From Streptomyces lacrimifluminis (lineage in GTDB: Bacteria > Actinomycetota > Actinomycetes > Streptomycetales > Streptomycetaceae): a stretch of 64,000 nt of DNA. Positions 36,875-45,476 of the stretch are shown in pieces. The position numbers and the translations under genes were made by a program. The DNA lies in contig NZ_BMMU01000029.1 in assembly GCF_014646095.1 (NCBI RefSeq), positions 33,914 to 97,913 on the forward strand, written 5' to 3'. Below the pieces are notes generated by a model. It was not told the DNA's origin and did no database searches. It worked only from the letters and a program-made list of their open reading frames with translations. Numbering within the stretch: the first letter of the stretch is position 1; each line of letters begins with the position of its first letter.

Positions 36875-37873
36875 GTGGCCGAGCTGTTCTACGACGCCGA
36901 CGCCGACCTGTCCATCATCCAGGGCCGCAAGGTCGCGGTCATCGGTTACGGCAGCCAGGGCCACGCCCACGCGCTGTCGCTCCGCGACTCTGGTGTCGAC
37001 GTCCGCGTCGGTCTGCACGAGGGCTCCAAGTCGAAGGCGAAGGCCGAGGAGCAGGGCCTGCGCGTGGTGACCCCCGCCGAGGCCGCCGCCGAGGCCGACG
37101 TCATCATGATCCTGGTCCCGGACCCGATCCAGGCCCAGGTCTACGAGGAGTCCATCAAGGACAACCTCAACCAGGGCGACGCGCTGTTCTTCGGCCACGG
37201 CCTGAACATCCGCTTCGACTTCATCAAGCCCCCGGCCGGGATCGACGTCTGCATGGTCGCCCCCAAGGGCCCGGGCCACCTCGTGCGCCGCCAGTACGAG
37301 GAGGGCCGCGGCGTTCCGTGTATCGCGGCCGTCGAGCAGGACGCGACCGGCAACGCCTTCGCGCTGGCCCTGTCGTACGCCAAGGGCATCGGCGGCACCC
37401 GCGCCGGCGTCATCAAGACGACGTTCACCGAGGAGACCGAGACCGACCTGTTCGGTGAGCAGGCCGTTCTCTGCGGTGGTACGGCCGCGCTGGTCAAGGC
37501 CGGTTTCGAGACGCTGACCGAGGCCGGTTACCAGCCGGAGATCGCGTACTTCGAGTGCCTGCACGAGCTGAAGCTGATCGTCGACCTCATGTACGAGGGC
37601 GGCCTGGAGAAGATGCGCTGGAGCGTCTCCGAGACCGCCGAGTGGGGCGACTACGTCACCGGCCCCCGGATCATCACGGACGCCACCAAGGCCGAGATGA
37701 AGAAGATCCTGGCCGAGATCCAGGACGGCACCTTCGCGCGTGAGTGGATGGCCGAGTACCACGGCGGTCTGAAGAAGTACAACGAGTACAAGACGCAGGA
37801 CGAGCAGAGCCTCCTGGAGACCACGGGCAAGGAGCTGCGCAAGCTCATGTCCTGGGTCGACGACGAGGCGTAG
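36875..37873 (+). CDS. ilvC: Ketol-acid reductoisomerase
   Basis: 332 residues, the short class I form. It isomerises and reduces acetolactate products with NADPH and Mg. GYGSQGHAHALS is the nucleotide loop, with Arg/Ser-containing RVGLHEGSKS supporting NADPH. Metal-binding Asp/Glu lie in FGEQAVLCGG and YFECLHE. GTG start with AAGGAGAG at about 36860. It is 131 nt after ilvN, so an extra promoter is possible. Confidence 0.97.
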   Translation: MAELFYDADADLSIIQGRKVAVIGYGSQGHAHALSLRDSGVDVRVGLHEGSKSKAKAEEQGLRVVTPAEAAAEADVIMILVPDPIQAQVYEESIKDNLNQGDALFFGHGLNIRFDFIKPPAGIDVCMVAPKGPGHLVRRQYEEGRGVPCIAAVEQDATGNAFALALSYAKGIGGTRAGVIKTTFTEETETDLFGEQAVLCGGTAALVKAGFETLTEAGYQPEIAYFECLHELKLIVDLMYEGGLEKMRWSVSETAEWGDYVTGPRIITDATKAEMKKILAEIQDGTFAREWMAEYHGGLKKYNEYKTQDEQSLLETTGKELRKLMSWVDDEA

Positions 37874-37884
37874 TTCTTGAGGGA

Positions 37885-37912
37885 TGGGGCCGTGGCGCAT
37901 GCTGCGGCCCCA
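37885..37912. terminator. Hairpin after ilvC
   Basis: An 8-bp stem TGGGGCCG (37885-37892) with its complement at 37905-37912, starting 12 nt after the ilvC stop. Moderate terminator. Confidence 0.6.
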
Positions 37913-38112
37913 TTGCCGAACCCCCGGTAAGGCCTTGTCCGGGCTGACCCGTCACGGATGAGTGATCCTTCCGCAGGGGCGGGAGCCGCCCTTCGCCGCG
38001 CCACTACACTGCCGTACTACCAACGCGTCAGGCCCACAGCGTCGTGCGTCTCCAACGCGGTAGCACCCTCCACCGCCTGCGGCCGTCGGGACGGCCGTCC
38101 GCATAGGACTGA

Positions 38113-38125
38113 GTGAGGACCTCAC
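38113..38125 (+). promoter_or_regulatory. Palindrome covering the serA ribosome site
   Basis: GTGAG-GAC-CTCAC directly abuts the GTG start and contains the ribosome site GAGGAC. Folding would hide it. Whether it regulates serA translation is unknown. A TACACT hexamer near 38004 suggests a promoter about 120 nt upstream. Confidence 0.4.
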
Positions 38126-39715
38126 GTGAGCTCGAAACCTGTCGTACTCATCGCTGAAGAGCTGTCGCCCGCGACCGTCGACGCGCTCGGCCCGGACTTC
38201 GAGATCCGGCACTGCAACGGAGCTGACCGAGCCGAACTGCTCCCCGCCATCGCCGACGTCGACGCGATCCTGATCCGCTCGGCCACCAAGGTCGACGCCG
38301 AGGCGGTCGCCGCCGCCCGCAAGCTGAAGGTCGTCGCACGAGCCGGCGTCGGCCTGGACAACGTGGACGTCGCCGCCGCCACCAAGGCCGGCGTGATGGT
38401 CGTCAACGCCCCCACCTCGAACATCGTCACCGCCGCCGAACTGGCCTGCGGTCTGCTGCTGGCGACCGCGCGCCACATTCCGCAGGCCAACACCGCGCTC
38501 AAGAACGGCGAGTGGAAGCGCAGCAAGTACACCGGCGTCGAGCTGGCCGAGAAGACCCTCGGTGTCGTGGGCCTCGGGCGCATCGGCGCGCTCGTCGCGC
38601 AGCGCATGTCCGCGTTCGGCATGAAGGTCGTCGCGTACGACCCGTACGTCCAGCCAGCCCGGGCCGCGCAGATGGGCGTCAAGGTGCTGTCCCTGGACGA
38701 GCTCCTGGAGGTCTCCGACTTCATCACCGTGCACCTGCCGAAGACCCCCGAGACCCTCGGTCTCATCGGTGACGAGGCGCTGCACAAGGTCAAGCCGAGC
38801 GTCCGCATCGTGAACGCCGCGCGCGGCGGGATCGTCGACGAGGAGGCGCTGTACTCGGCGCTCAAGGAGGGCCGCGTCGCCGGCGCCGGTCTCGACGTGT
38901 ACGCGAAGGAGCCCTGCACGGACTCCCCGCTGTTCGAGCTGGACGAGGTCGTCTGCACCCCGCACCTCGGCGCGTCCACGGACGAGGCACAGGAGAAGGC
39001 CGGTATCGCCGTCGCCCGCTCGGTGCGTCTCGCGCTCGCCGGTGAGCTGGTCCCGGACGCGGTGAACGTCCAGGGCGGTGTCATCGCCGAGGACGTCAAG
39101 CCGGGTCTGCCGCTCGCCGAGAAGCTCGGCCGTATCTTCACCGCGCTCGCGGGCGAGGTCGCGGTCCGTCTCGACGTCGAGGTGTACGGCGAGATCACCC
39201 AGCACGACGTGAAGGTGCTGGAGCTGTCCGCGCTCAAGGGTGTGTTCGAGGACGTCGTCGACGAGACGGTGTCGTACGTCAACGCCCCGCTGTTCGCCCA
39301 GGAGCGCGGCGTCGAGGTGCGGCTGACGACCAGCTCGGAGTCGGCGGACCACCGCAACGTCGTGACCGTGCGCGGCACGCTCAGCAGCGGCGAGGAGGTG
39401 TCGGTCTCCGGCACGCTGGCCGGACCCAAGCACCACCAGAAGATCGTCGCGGTCGGCGAGTACGACGTCGACCTCGCGCTCGCCGACCACATGGTCGTGT
39501 ACCGGTACGCGGACCGCCCGGGTGTCGTCGGCACGGTCGGCCGGATCTTCGGCGAGGCCGGGATCAACATCGCCGGGATGCAGGTGTCGCGGTCGGTGGC
39601 GGGTGGAGAGGCGCTGGCCGTCCTGACCGTCGACGACACGGTTGCCCCCGGTGTGCTCGCGGAGGTCGCCGAGGAGATCGGGGCGACGTCTGCTCGCTCG
39701 GTGAACCTGGTCTGA
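38126..39715 (+). CDS. serA: D-3-phosphoglycerate dehydrogenase
   Basis: 529 residues, the long actinobacterial form: catalytic and NAD domains (GLGRIGALVAQRM; catalytic Arg in NAARGG, Glu in YAKEPC, His in TPHLGAS), then an intervening (ASB) domain and a C-terminal ACT domain for serine feedback. First step of serine synthesis. GTG start. Convergent with the MFS gene, with a terminator in between. Confidence 0.97.
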   Translation: MSSKPVVLIAEELSPATVDALGPDFEIRHCNGADRAELLPAIADVDAILIRSATKVDAEAVAAARKLKVVARAGVGLDNVDVAAATKAGVMVVNAPTSNIVTAAELACGLLLATARHIPQANTALKNGEWKRSKYTGVELAEKTLGVVGLGRIGALVAQRMSAFGMKVVAYDPYVQPARAAQMGVKVLSLDELLEVSDFITVHLPKTPETLGLIGDEALHKVKPSVRIVNAARGGIVDEEALYSALKEGRVAGAGLDVYAKEPCTDSPLFELDEVVCTPHLGASTDEAQEKAGIAVARSVRLALAGELVPDAVNVQGGVIAEDVKPGLPLAEKLGRIFTALAGEVAVRLDVEVYGEITQHDVKVLELSALKGVFEDVVDETVSYVNAPLFAQERGVEVRLTTSSESADHRNVVTVRGTLSSGEEVSVSGTLAGPKHHQKIVAVGEYDVDLALADHMVVYRYADRPGVVGTVGRIFGEAGINIAGMQVSRSVAGGEALAVLTVDDTVAPGVLAEVAEEIGATSARSVNLV

Positions 39716-39730
39716 GGTGACCGTCGTCCG

Positions 39731-39810
39731 GGGGCTGCCGCCCCCGGGCCCCCGCTTCGGCCCTGAAGGGGCCTCGTCCTCAACCGCCGGGCGGGCTGGG
39801 ATGCTGGGCG
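39731..39810. repeat. Composite palindromic intergenic repeat, copy 2
   Basis: Bases 39751-39783 are the exact reverse complement of 8669-8701 in copy 1, starting CCCGCTTCGGCCC and ending GTCCTCAA; then CCGCCGGGCGGGCTGG replaces the usual ACGCCGG arm. It is preceded by a GGGGGCTGCCGCCCCC hairpin. Confidence 0.8.
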
Positions 39811-39823
39811 GCGCTTGTACGTG

Positions 39824-39861
39824 AACGCGGGCCTACTGGGAAACCTCAGTGGGCCCGCGTT
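39824..39861. terminator. Bidirectional terminator between serA and the MFS gene
   Basis: A 15-bp stem with one T-G pair (39824-39838 with 39847-39861), 8-nt loop, followed by TTTT on the + strand. Confidence 0.88.
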
Positions 39862-39871
39862 TTCCGTTGTC

Positions 39872-41425
39872 TCAGACGCGGGAGACCTCCGTCGCCGCCT
39901 CCTCCACAGAGGTCTCCCGCACAGTCACCCCGCGAAGCGCCCGCGCCGCCAGCAAGGCCGCCCCAAGCAACACCATCACCCCCGTGATCGCCGCCGCCTG
40001 CATCCCGTGGGTGTACGCCTCCCTGGCCGCCGTGGCCAGCGCGTCTCCCGTGCGCGCCGGGAGCTGCTGGGCCACCGCCAGCGCGCCGCCCAGGGTCTCC
40101 TGGGCCGCGGTGGGTGCCGAGGCCGGGATGTCGTGTCGGTAGACCGCCGTACCGATCGAGCCCAGTACGGCCATGCCGAGCGCGCCGCCGAACTCCGTGC
40201 CCGACTCCAGCAGGGAGGCCGCGGTGCCCGCCTTGTCGAGGGGAGCGGTGCTCAGGCCCAGGTCCGTCATCTGGGACATCACGGTGACGATGCCGGCGGC
40301 GAGGACGCCCGCGCCGGCCAGGACCAGCCACAGCGAGTCCGTGCCGACCAGGGCCAGCAGCCCGTATCCGCACGCCGCGGTGAGGAATCCGCCGGCGACG
40401 ACATGGGCACGCTGCACGCCCCGCTGGACGAGGGCGGCGGCGACCGGTGCGGCGATGCCGACCAGGACCGTCGGCAGCAGGCCCCACAGCGCGGCCTCGA
40501 TGGAGCTCTTGCCGAGCACCGACTGGAGGTACTGCGTGGTGAAGTACGCCGAGCCCATCATCGCGAACGCCGACAGCAGGTTCAGCGTGACGGCAGGGCC
40601 GAAGCCGCGGCTCCGGAACAGCGCGGGGGAGATGAGGGGCGAGGCCGCCGTGCGCTGGCGCTGGACGAAGAGGTAGGCGAAGAACAGGCCGACGGTGACC
40701 GAGAGGACGTACTGCGCGTACCAGCCCTCCGACGGGATCTCCTTGAGGCCGTAGATCACGGGGAGGACGGCGGCCATCGACAGGAGGACGCCGAGGAGAT
40801 CGAAGCGGCCCGGGTCCGGGTTCTTCGACTCGGGGAGCAGGATCGGGCCCAGGACCAGCAGCAGTGCCATCGCGGGCAGGTTGACCAGGAAGACCGAGCC
40901 CCACCAGAAGTACTCGACCAGCAGTCCGCTCATCACCGAGCCGAGGGCGATGCCTCCGGTCATCACGCCGGACCACACGCCGATCGCCTTGGCGCGCTGG
41001 CCGGGGTCGCGGAACATCGTGCGGACCAGGGCCATCGTCGACGGCATCAGGGTCGCGCCGCCGATGCCGAGGACCGCGCGGGCCGCGATCAGGGTCTCGG
41101 CGCTGTTCGCGTAGGCGGCGAGCAGCGAGCCCCCGCCGAAGGCGGCGGCGCCGATGAGGAGGAGCCGGCGGCGGCCGATACGGTCGCCGAGCGATCCCAT
41201 CGTCATCAGCAGACCGGCCAGGACGAAGGCGTAGATGTCGAAGATCCACAGCTGCTGGGTGCCGGTCGGCTCCAGGTCCGCGCTGATCGCGGGGACCGCG
41301 AAATAGAGGACGGAGACGTCCATGGAGACCAGCAGCAGCGGCAGCATCAGCACGCCCAGCGCGGTCCATTCGCGGCGGCCTGCGCGGGGGCCGGGGGAGG
41401 TGGTCGTGCTGGTCGAGTTCGTCAT
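39872..41425 (-). CDS. MFS drug exporter, DHA2 (14-helix, EmrB/QacA-like) family
   Basis: 517 residues with about 14 hydrophobic segments. Motif A-like GSLGDRIGRRRLLLIG follows helix 2, and the motif-C-type antiporter glycine pattern is near GIGGATLMPSTMALV. Such proteins expel cationic or hydrophobic drugs using the proton gradient. Divergent from a TetR regulator gene with palindromes in the gap, the classical repressor-pump arrangement. Confidence 0.93.
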   Translation of the reverse strand: MTNSTSTTTSPGPRAGRREWTALGVLMLPLLLVSMDVSVLYFAVPAISADLEPTGTQQLWIFDIYAFVLAGLLMTMGSLGDRIGRRRLLLIGAAAFGGGSLLAAYANSAETLIAARAVLGIGGATLMPSTMALVRTMFRDPGQRAKAIGVWSGVMTGGIALGSVMSGLLVEYFWWGSVFLVNLPAMALLLVLGPILLPESKNPDPGRFDLLGVLLSMAAVLPVIYGLKEIPSEGWYAQYVLSVTVGLFFAYLFVQRQRTAASPLISPALFRSRGFGPAVTLNLLSAFAMMGSAYFTTQYLQSVLGKSSIEAALWGLLPTVLVGIAAPVAAALVQRGVQRAHVVAGGFLTAACGYGLLALVGTDSLWLVLAGAGVLAAGIVTVMSQMTDLGLSTAPLDKAGTAASLLESGTEFGGALGMAVLGSIGTAVYRHDIPASAPTAAQETLGGALAVAQQLPARTGDALATAAREAYTHGMQAAAITGVMVLLGAALLAARALRGVTVRETSVEEAATEVSRV

Positions 41426-41435
41426 GACCGGGAAT

Positions 41436-41499
41436 ATACGGTCGTATTAAACGACTGTCTAGAACGATTGTGTAATGCGTTCGTCTAGGACGACCGTAT
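41436..41499. promoter_or_regulatory. Operator region of the TetR-MFS pair
   Basis: ATACGGTCGT (41436-41445) and its exact complement (41490-41499) form a widely spaced 10-bp inverted repeat. Inside are GTCGT-ATTAA-ACGAC (41441-41455) and TCGTC-TAG-GACGA (41481-41493). CTAGAACGA and CTAGGACGA recur. Likely TetR sites covering both promoters. Confidence 0.7.
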
Positions 41500-41521
41500 G
41501 GATCGCGGGTAGGGTGATCCC

Positions 41522-42121
41522 ATGGGACACCGTGAGGATCTGCTCGAAGGCGCCAAACGCTGCCTGCTGGAGAAGGGCTTCGTGCGTACGACCGCGCGCG
41601 ACATCGTCAGGGAGTCGGGGACCAACCTGGCGTCGATCGGCTACCACTACGGCTCGAAGGACAAGCTCCTCGCGGAGGCGTACGTCTCCCTGGTGGAGGG
41701 GCTCTCCGACGACTTCACCCCCGCCGTGGGGACGGCCGGCGGCACTGGGCCCGGCTCGCTCGACCGGTTCCAGGAGGTCTGGTCGAACATCATCGGCACC
41801 ATGCAGGGGCCGGGTTCACTGTGGCGGCTGAGCGTGGAGATCGTGGCCATGGGGGACCAACTGCCCACCGTCCGCGACCACTTGGCGCAGGCCCAGCGGG
41901 AGGCGGGGCGCGGCATCATCCCGCTGTTCCTCGGAGGCAAGGAGGAGGACGTCTCGGAGGACGACGTCGACTCCGTCGGCCAGTTCTACAACACCCTGAT
42001 GACCGGGCTCATCTGCCAGTACGTCTTCGATCCGGCGACGGCCCCGACCGCGGATCAACTCACGGAAGGGCTGCGCCGGGTCATCGGCGCGTCCCAGGCT
42101 GCAGGGACCGCCGCTTCGTGA
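41522..42121 (+). CDS. TetR-family repressor
   Basis: 199 residues: an N-terminal helix-turn-helix (residues about 8-50, with TTARDIVRESGTNLASIGYHYGS) and a helical ligand domain. It probably represses the divergent MFS exporter gene and itself. The inducer is unknown, probably an exported compound. Confidence 0.92.
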   Translation: MGHREDLLEGAKRCLLEKGFVRTTARDIVRESGTNLASIGYHYGSKDKLLAEAYVSLVEGLSDDFTPAVGTAGGTGPGSLDRFQEVWSNIIGTMQGPGSLWRLSVEIVAMGDQLPTVRDHLAQAQREAGRGIIPLFLGGKEEDVSEDDVDSVGQFYNTLMTGLICQYVFDPATAPTADQLTEGLRRVIGASQAAGTAAS

Positions 42122-42402
42122 GCACGGACTCCTGCGGAATCGTCGGATTCCGCGCGTGGTGAGCACTGCTTGTGGCCGCGGATCATGAGCAGTACGTCTC
42201 GCTGGGATTCCTCCGCGGTCGCTCCGAGTAGCGCCTGCCGTCATCGGCCCTCCGTCCGAGGCTGTGGGGCGCGGCAACCGTGAGCGGGCGCTGACGCTGG
42301 CGGCAGCCGTGTCAATGGCACTGTGCGCATACGCCGTCGTCTACCAGGGTTTCCTCGGGTCGGTTCTGGGCTGACCGGCCCCGGCACGAGTGGAGAAACG
42401 GT
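42122..42402 (+). other. Gene-poor stretch with a small membrane-segment ORF
   Basis: No intact gene is convincing. A 36-codon frame (GTG 42264 to stop 42374) encodes a basic start and one hydrophobic helix (ALTLAAAVSMALCAYAVVY), resembling the C-terminal end of a membrane protein. It may be a remnant or a small gene. Confidence 0.35.
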
Positions 42403-43070
42403 TTGAGCGTCTCTTGGTACCGGCGTGCTTGGGCTCCGGACGCGACCGTCGGCCTCGCTGTCCTTCTCCTGGGGCTCCTGGAGGTGGCCTGGCGCGCCCC
42501 GTCCACGGCCGACAGCCGACAGCTCCTGCTGGTCACGAGCGCCGCGACGGTGGTCGGCGGGAGCCGGCGCGCACCGGGTGCGGCGCTCGCGCTGGCCGCG
42601 CTGGCCGCGCTGGTGAGCGTGGCCCAGGTGCTGGCCGCCGCCCCTTTCCTGCTCGTCCAGGTCGGCGAGGCGAGCGTGCTCTTCGGCTGTGCCCGCTGGG
42701 GGAACCGGGCGACGCTTTGGCTGAGCGGCCTGGCCGCCCCCCTCGCCGTCGGTCTGGTCCTGCTGCACGCCGCCGCGGGTGGCCCGCTGCCGATCACGGG
42801 GCCCCTCGACGGGCTGAGCGTCTGGCTCAGCCAATCCGGGGCGAACTGGGCGTACGTCGTGCTGGTCACCTCCGTGACGCTCCTGCCGCTGGCGCCGTGG
42901 CGGATGGCGGTGGCGGCCCGGAGAGCATCCTGGACGACGTCCGATGCGCACGTCCCGCCACACACGCGGAGCTGGACGAGGCGGCCCGTACGCACGGCGT
43001 GCCCCTTCCCGACAACGGGGCTGAACCCTTGATCGCCATGCGGAGGACGGTAGTTACTGAGAGCGGTTAG
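42403..43070 (+). pseudogene. Chimeric remnant: membrane N-domain joined to an unrelated C-terminus
   Basis: From TTG 42403 to about 42915 one frame encodes five or six hydrophobic segments like the membrane input domain of a Streptomyces sensor histidine kinase. Kinase domains are absent. From about 42925 the natural-looking coding shifts to another frame (ILDDVRCARPATHAELDE onward to stop 43070). This looks like two gene ends fused by a deletion. The open 209-codon frame is probably not a functional protein. Confidence 0.5.
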
Positions 43071-43075
43071 TGACC

Positions 43076-43121
43076 ACGGACCCGTGAAATTGCTCATCCA
43101 TTGCCCATTTCACGGGTCCGT
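43076..43121. terminator. Long perfect hairpin between remnant and PucR gene
   Basis: A 15-bp perfect stem (43076-43090 with 43107-43121) and a 16-nt loop, 28 nt before the 3' end of the convergent PucR gene. Confidence 0.75.
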
Positions 43122-43149
43122 TGTCCATCAAGACGCGGATACACCAGAC

Positions 43150-44367
43150 CTAGAGCCGCGCACCCTTCAGTGCCATGTGCAGCAACAGGCGGTCCTCGCC
43201 GTCGTCCAGGTCCAGGCCCGTCAGCTGCTCCACCCGGGACAGGCGGTAGTACAGCGTCTGGCGGTGGATGCCCAGTTCGGCCGCGGTGCGGCCCGCCTGG
43301 CCCGCGCGGTCCAGATAGATCTCCGCCGTGCGGGCCAGTTCCTGGTGGGCGGGGGAGAGCAGGGTGCGTACGGCGGGGTCCTGGGCCGTGTCCGGGGGCA
43401 GCGCCGTGAGCAGGCGGTACGGGCCGATGGCGCCCCACTCCGCGACCGGGCCGAGGTGCGGTTCCGCCAGGGCCGCGCGGGCCGCCGCCGACGCCTCCTG
43501 CCAGCCGGCGCCCAGACCGGCGAGGCCGGTGCGCGGTGCGCCGACGCCGGCCGCGACCGCGCCCTCCGTCTCCTTCAGCAGCCGGGACGCCGCCGTCAGA
43601 GCCGGGGCGGGTACGTCCGTCGCGCGCAGCCTGACCAGCAGCGCCAGGCTCCGGGCCGTCGTGCCCCACGGCACCGTGCACACCGCTGTCGCGTGCGGCA
43701 CCGTACGGGCCGACGGGGCGTCGTCCGGATCCGCCGACGGCCAGGGCGCCACACACACCAGCGCGTGCGGGCCCTCGCCGCGTGCCCCCAGGGCCGTACG
43801 CAGCGCCGCCACCGCCATGTCCCGCTGCCAGCCGCGCTCGGCGGTCAGCGCGGTCCGGAACTCGCGGCTCAGATCGGCCCCCGCCTGCGCCTCGTCCGCG
43901 AGCAGCGCGCCGATCCGGTCCGCCACCTCCATGGCCGCCGTGAGCTGCTCCGCCGACGGCCCCGGATCGTCGTCCAGCAGCCAGACGTAACCGAGGACGA
44001 CACTCCGATGGCGTACGGGGAGACAGATCCGCCCCCGGTACACCCCCGCCTCCGGGGTGGGCGGGATACGGACCGGGCCGGTCGCCCGCGTGATGCCGAA
44101 GCCCTCGAACCACGCGCGCACCGCGGGTGTCGAGCGGCGGGTCAGGATCGAGCGGGCGCGGACCGGGTCCAGCGCCGAGGCGTCCAGTTCGCCCTCGCTG
44201 TCGTAGGCGCCGAAGGCGAGCAGCTCGAAGTCGCGGTTCTCCAGCGTCGCGGGGGCACCGAGAAGCTCCGAGATGTCGTCCACCAGTTCCTGGTAGTCAC
44301 CGTGGTGGTCGCCGCTCGCCTGGCTCATGGGGGCATTCTCGCGCATTCCGGCGGCGCTTTCAGACAT
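43150..44367 (-). CDS. PucR/CdaR-family regulator, probably of proline catabolism
   Basis: About 405 residues: a GAF-like N-terminal sensor region (about 20-150), a GGDEF-like fold region, and a C-terminal PucR helix-turn-helix with the diagnostic TAAELGIHRQTLYYRLSRVE. Divergent from proline dehydrogenase and pruA; the same arrangement is found in other Streptomyces, where this regulator controls proline use. Start uncertain: ATG 44367, 44346 or 44328, none with a strong ribosome site. Confidence 0.87.
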   Translation of the reverse strand: MSESAAGMRENAPMSQASGDHHGDYQELVDDISELLGAPATLENRDFELLAFGAYDSEGELDASALDPVRARSILTRRSTPAVRAWFEGFGITRATGPVRIPPTPEAGVYRGRICLPVRHRSVVLGYVWLLDDDPGPSAEQLTAAMEVADRIGALLADEAQAGADLSREFRTALTAERGWQRDMAVAALRTALGARGEGPHALVCVAPWPSADPDDAPSARTVPHATAVCTVPWGTTARSLALLVRLRATDVPAPALTAASRLLKETEGAVAAGVGAPRTGLAGLGAGWQEASAAARAALAEPHLGPVAEWGAIGPYRLLTALPPDTAQDPAVRTLLSPAHQELARTAEIYLDRAGQAGRTAAELGIHRQTLYYRLSRVEQLTGLDLDDGEDRLLLHMALKGARL

Positions 44368-44487
44368 CTGTATGAGATCGGGGGCACGGATGCGTGACAG
44401 CTGTCGATGGCCCACGATCGGAAGGATCCCTAGGTTTCACGGTGGTTCTCCGGTTCTCCGTCTACCGGCCTTTTGTGGAGGTGCCCC

Positions 44488-45414
44488 GTGCTGGGTCCCG
44501 TGATTCTCGCCGCCTCGCGCAGCGACCGGATGCGCCGGCTGATCTCGGCCGCCCCGGTGACCGGGCCGGTCGTCGACCGCTTCATCCCCGGTGAGACGGT
44601 CGACGACGTCCTGCCGATCGTCCAGGACCTCACCGACCGGGGGCTGGAAGTCACCCTGGACGTCGTCGGCGAGGACATCACCACCCCCGAGCAGGCCGCC
44701 GCCGCCCGGGACGCCTATCTGGAGCTGGTCGAGCGGCTCGGGGACCTGGAACTGGGCACCCGCGCCGAGATGTCCGTCAAGCTGTCGCTGTTCGGCCAGG
44801 CGCTGCGGGGCGGGCACGAGCTGGCCCTGGCCAACGTCCGGCCCGTCGTCGAGGCCGCCGCCGCGATCGGCACGACGGTCACGCTCGACGCGGAGGACCA
44901 CACCACCCTGGACTCGATGTTCGCGATCCACGAGGAACTCCGGAAGGACTTCCCGCAGACCGGCTGCGTCATCCAGGCCTACCTGTACCGCACCGAGGCC
45001 GACGCCCGCCGCCTCGCCGACAGCGGCAGCCGCGTACGGCTGGTGAAGGGCGCGTACAAGGAGCCCGCCGAGGTCGCCTACCAGCAGAGGTCCGAGACCG
45101 ACAAGGCGTACGTCCGCGTCCTGAGGATCCTCATGGAGGGCGAGGGGTACCCGATGATCGGGTCCCACGACCCGCGCCTCATCTCCATCGCCCAGGAACT
45201 CGCCCGGCGCGCGAGCCGCAAGCCCGACGAGTACGAGTTCCAGATGCTGTACGGGATCAGGAGCGACGAGCATCTGCGGCTCGCCGCCGAGGGACACCGG
45301 ATGCGTGTCTACACCGCCTACGGGACGGACTGGTACGGGTACTTCATGCGGAGGCTGGCCGAACGCCCCGCCAACCTCCTGTTCTTCGGCCGTTCGATCC
45401 TCACCAAGGGCTGA
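44488..45414 (+). CDS. Proline dehydrogenase (FAD)
   Basis: 308 residues, the stand-alone monofunctional form. A TIM barrel oxidises proline to pyrroline-5-carboxylate with FAD. Family motifs seen: LDAEDH, RLVKGAYKEP, and the C-terminal Arg pair in YFMRRLAERP that binds the proline carboxylate. GTG start after GGAGG (44477-44481). pruA follows 62 nt later. Confidence 0.95.
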   Translation: MLGPVILAASRSDRMRRLISAAPVTGPVVDRFIPGETVDDVLPIVQDLTDRGLEVTLDVVGEDITTPEQAAAARDAYLELVERLGDLELGTRAEMSVKLSLFGQALRGGHELALANVRPVVEAAAAIGTTVTLDAEDHTTLDSMFAIHEELRKDFPQTGCVIQAYLYRTEADARRLADSGSRVRLVKGAYKEPAEVAYQQRSETDKAYVRVLRILMEGEGYPMIGSHDPRLISIAQELARRASRKPDEYEFQMLYGIRSDEHLRLAAEGHRMRVYTAYGTDWYGYFMRRLAERPANLLFFGRSILTKG

Positions 45415-45476
45415 GACCAAGGGATTTGGCCCCCGACAACACCCACTCACTCGCCCCCCAAGGAGATTCGGAACCA

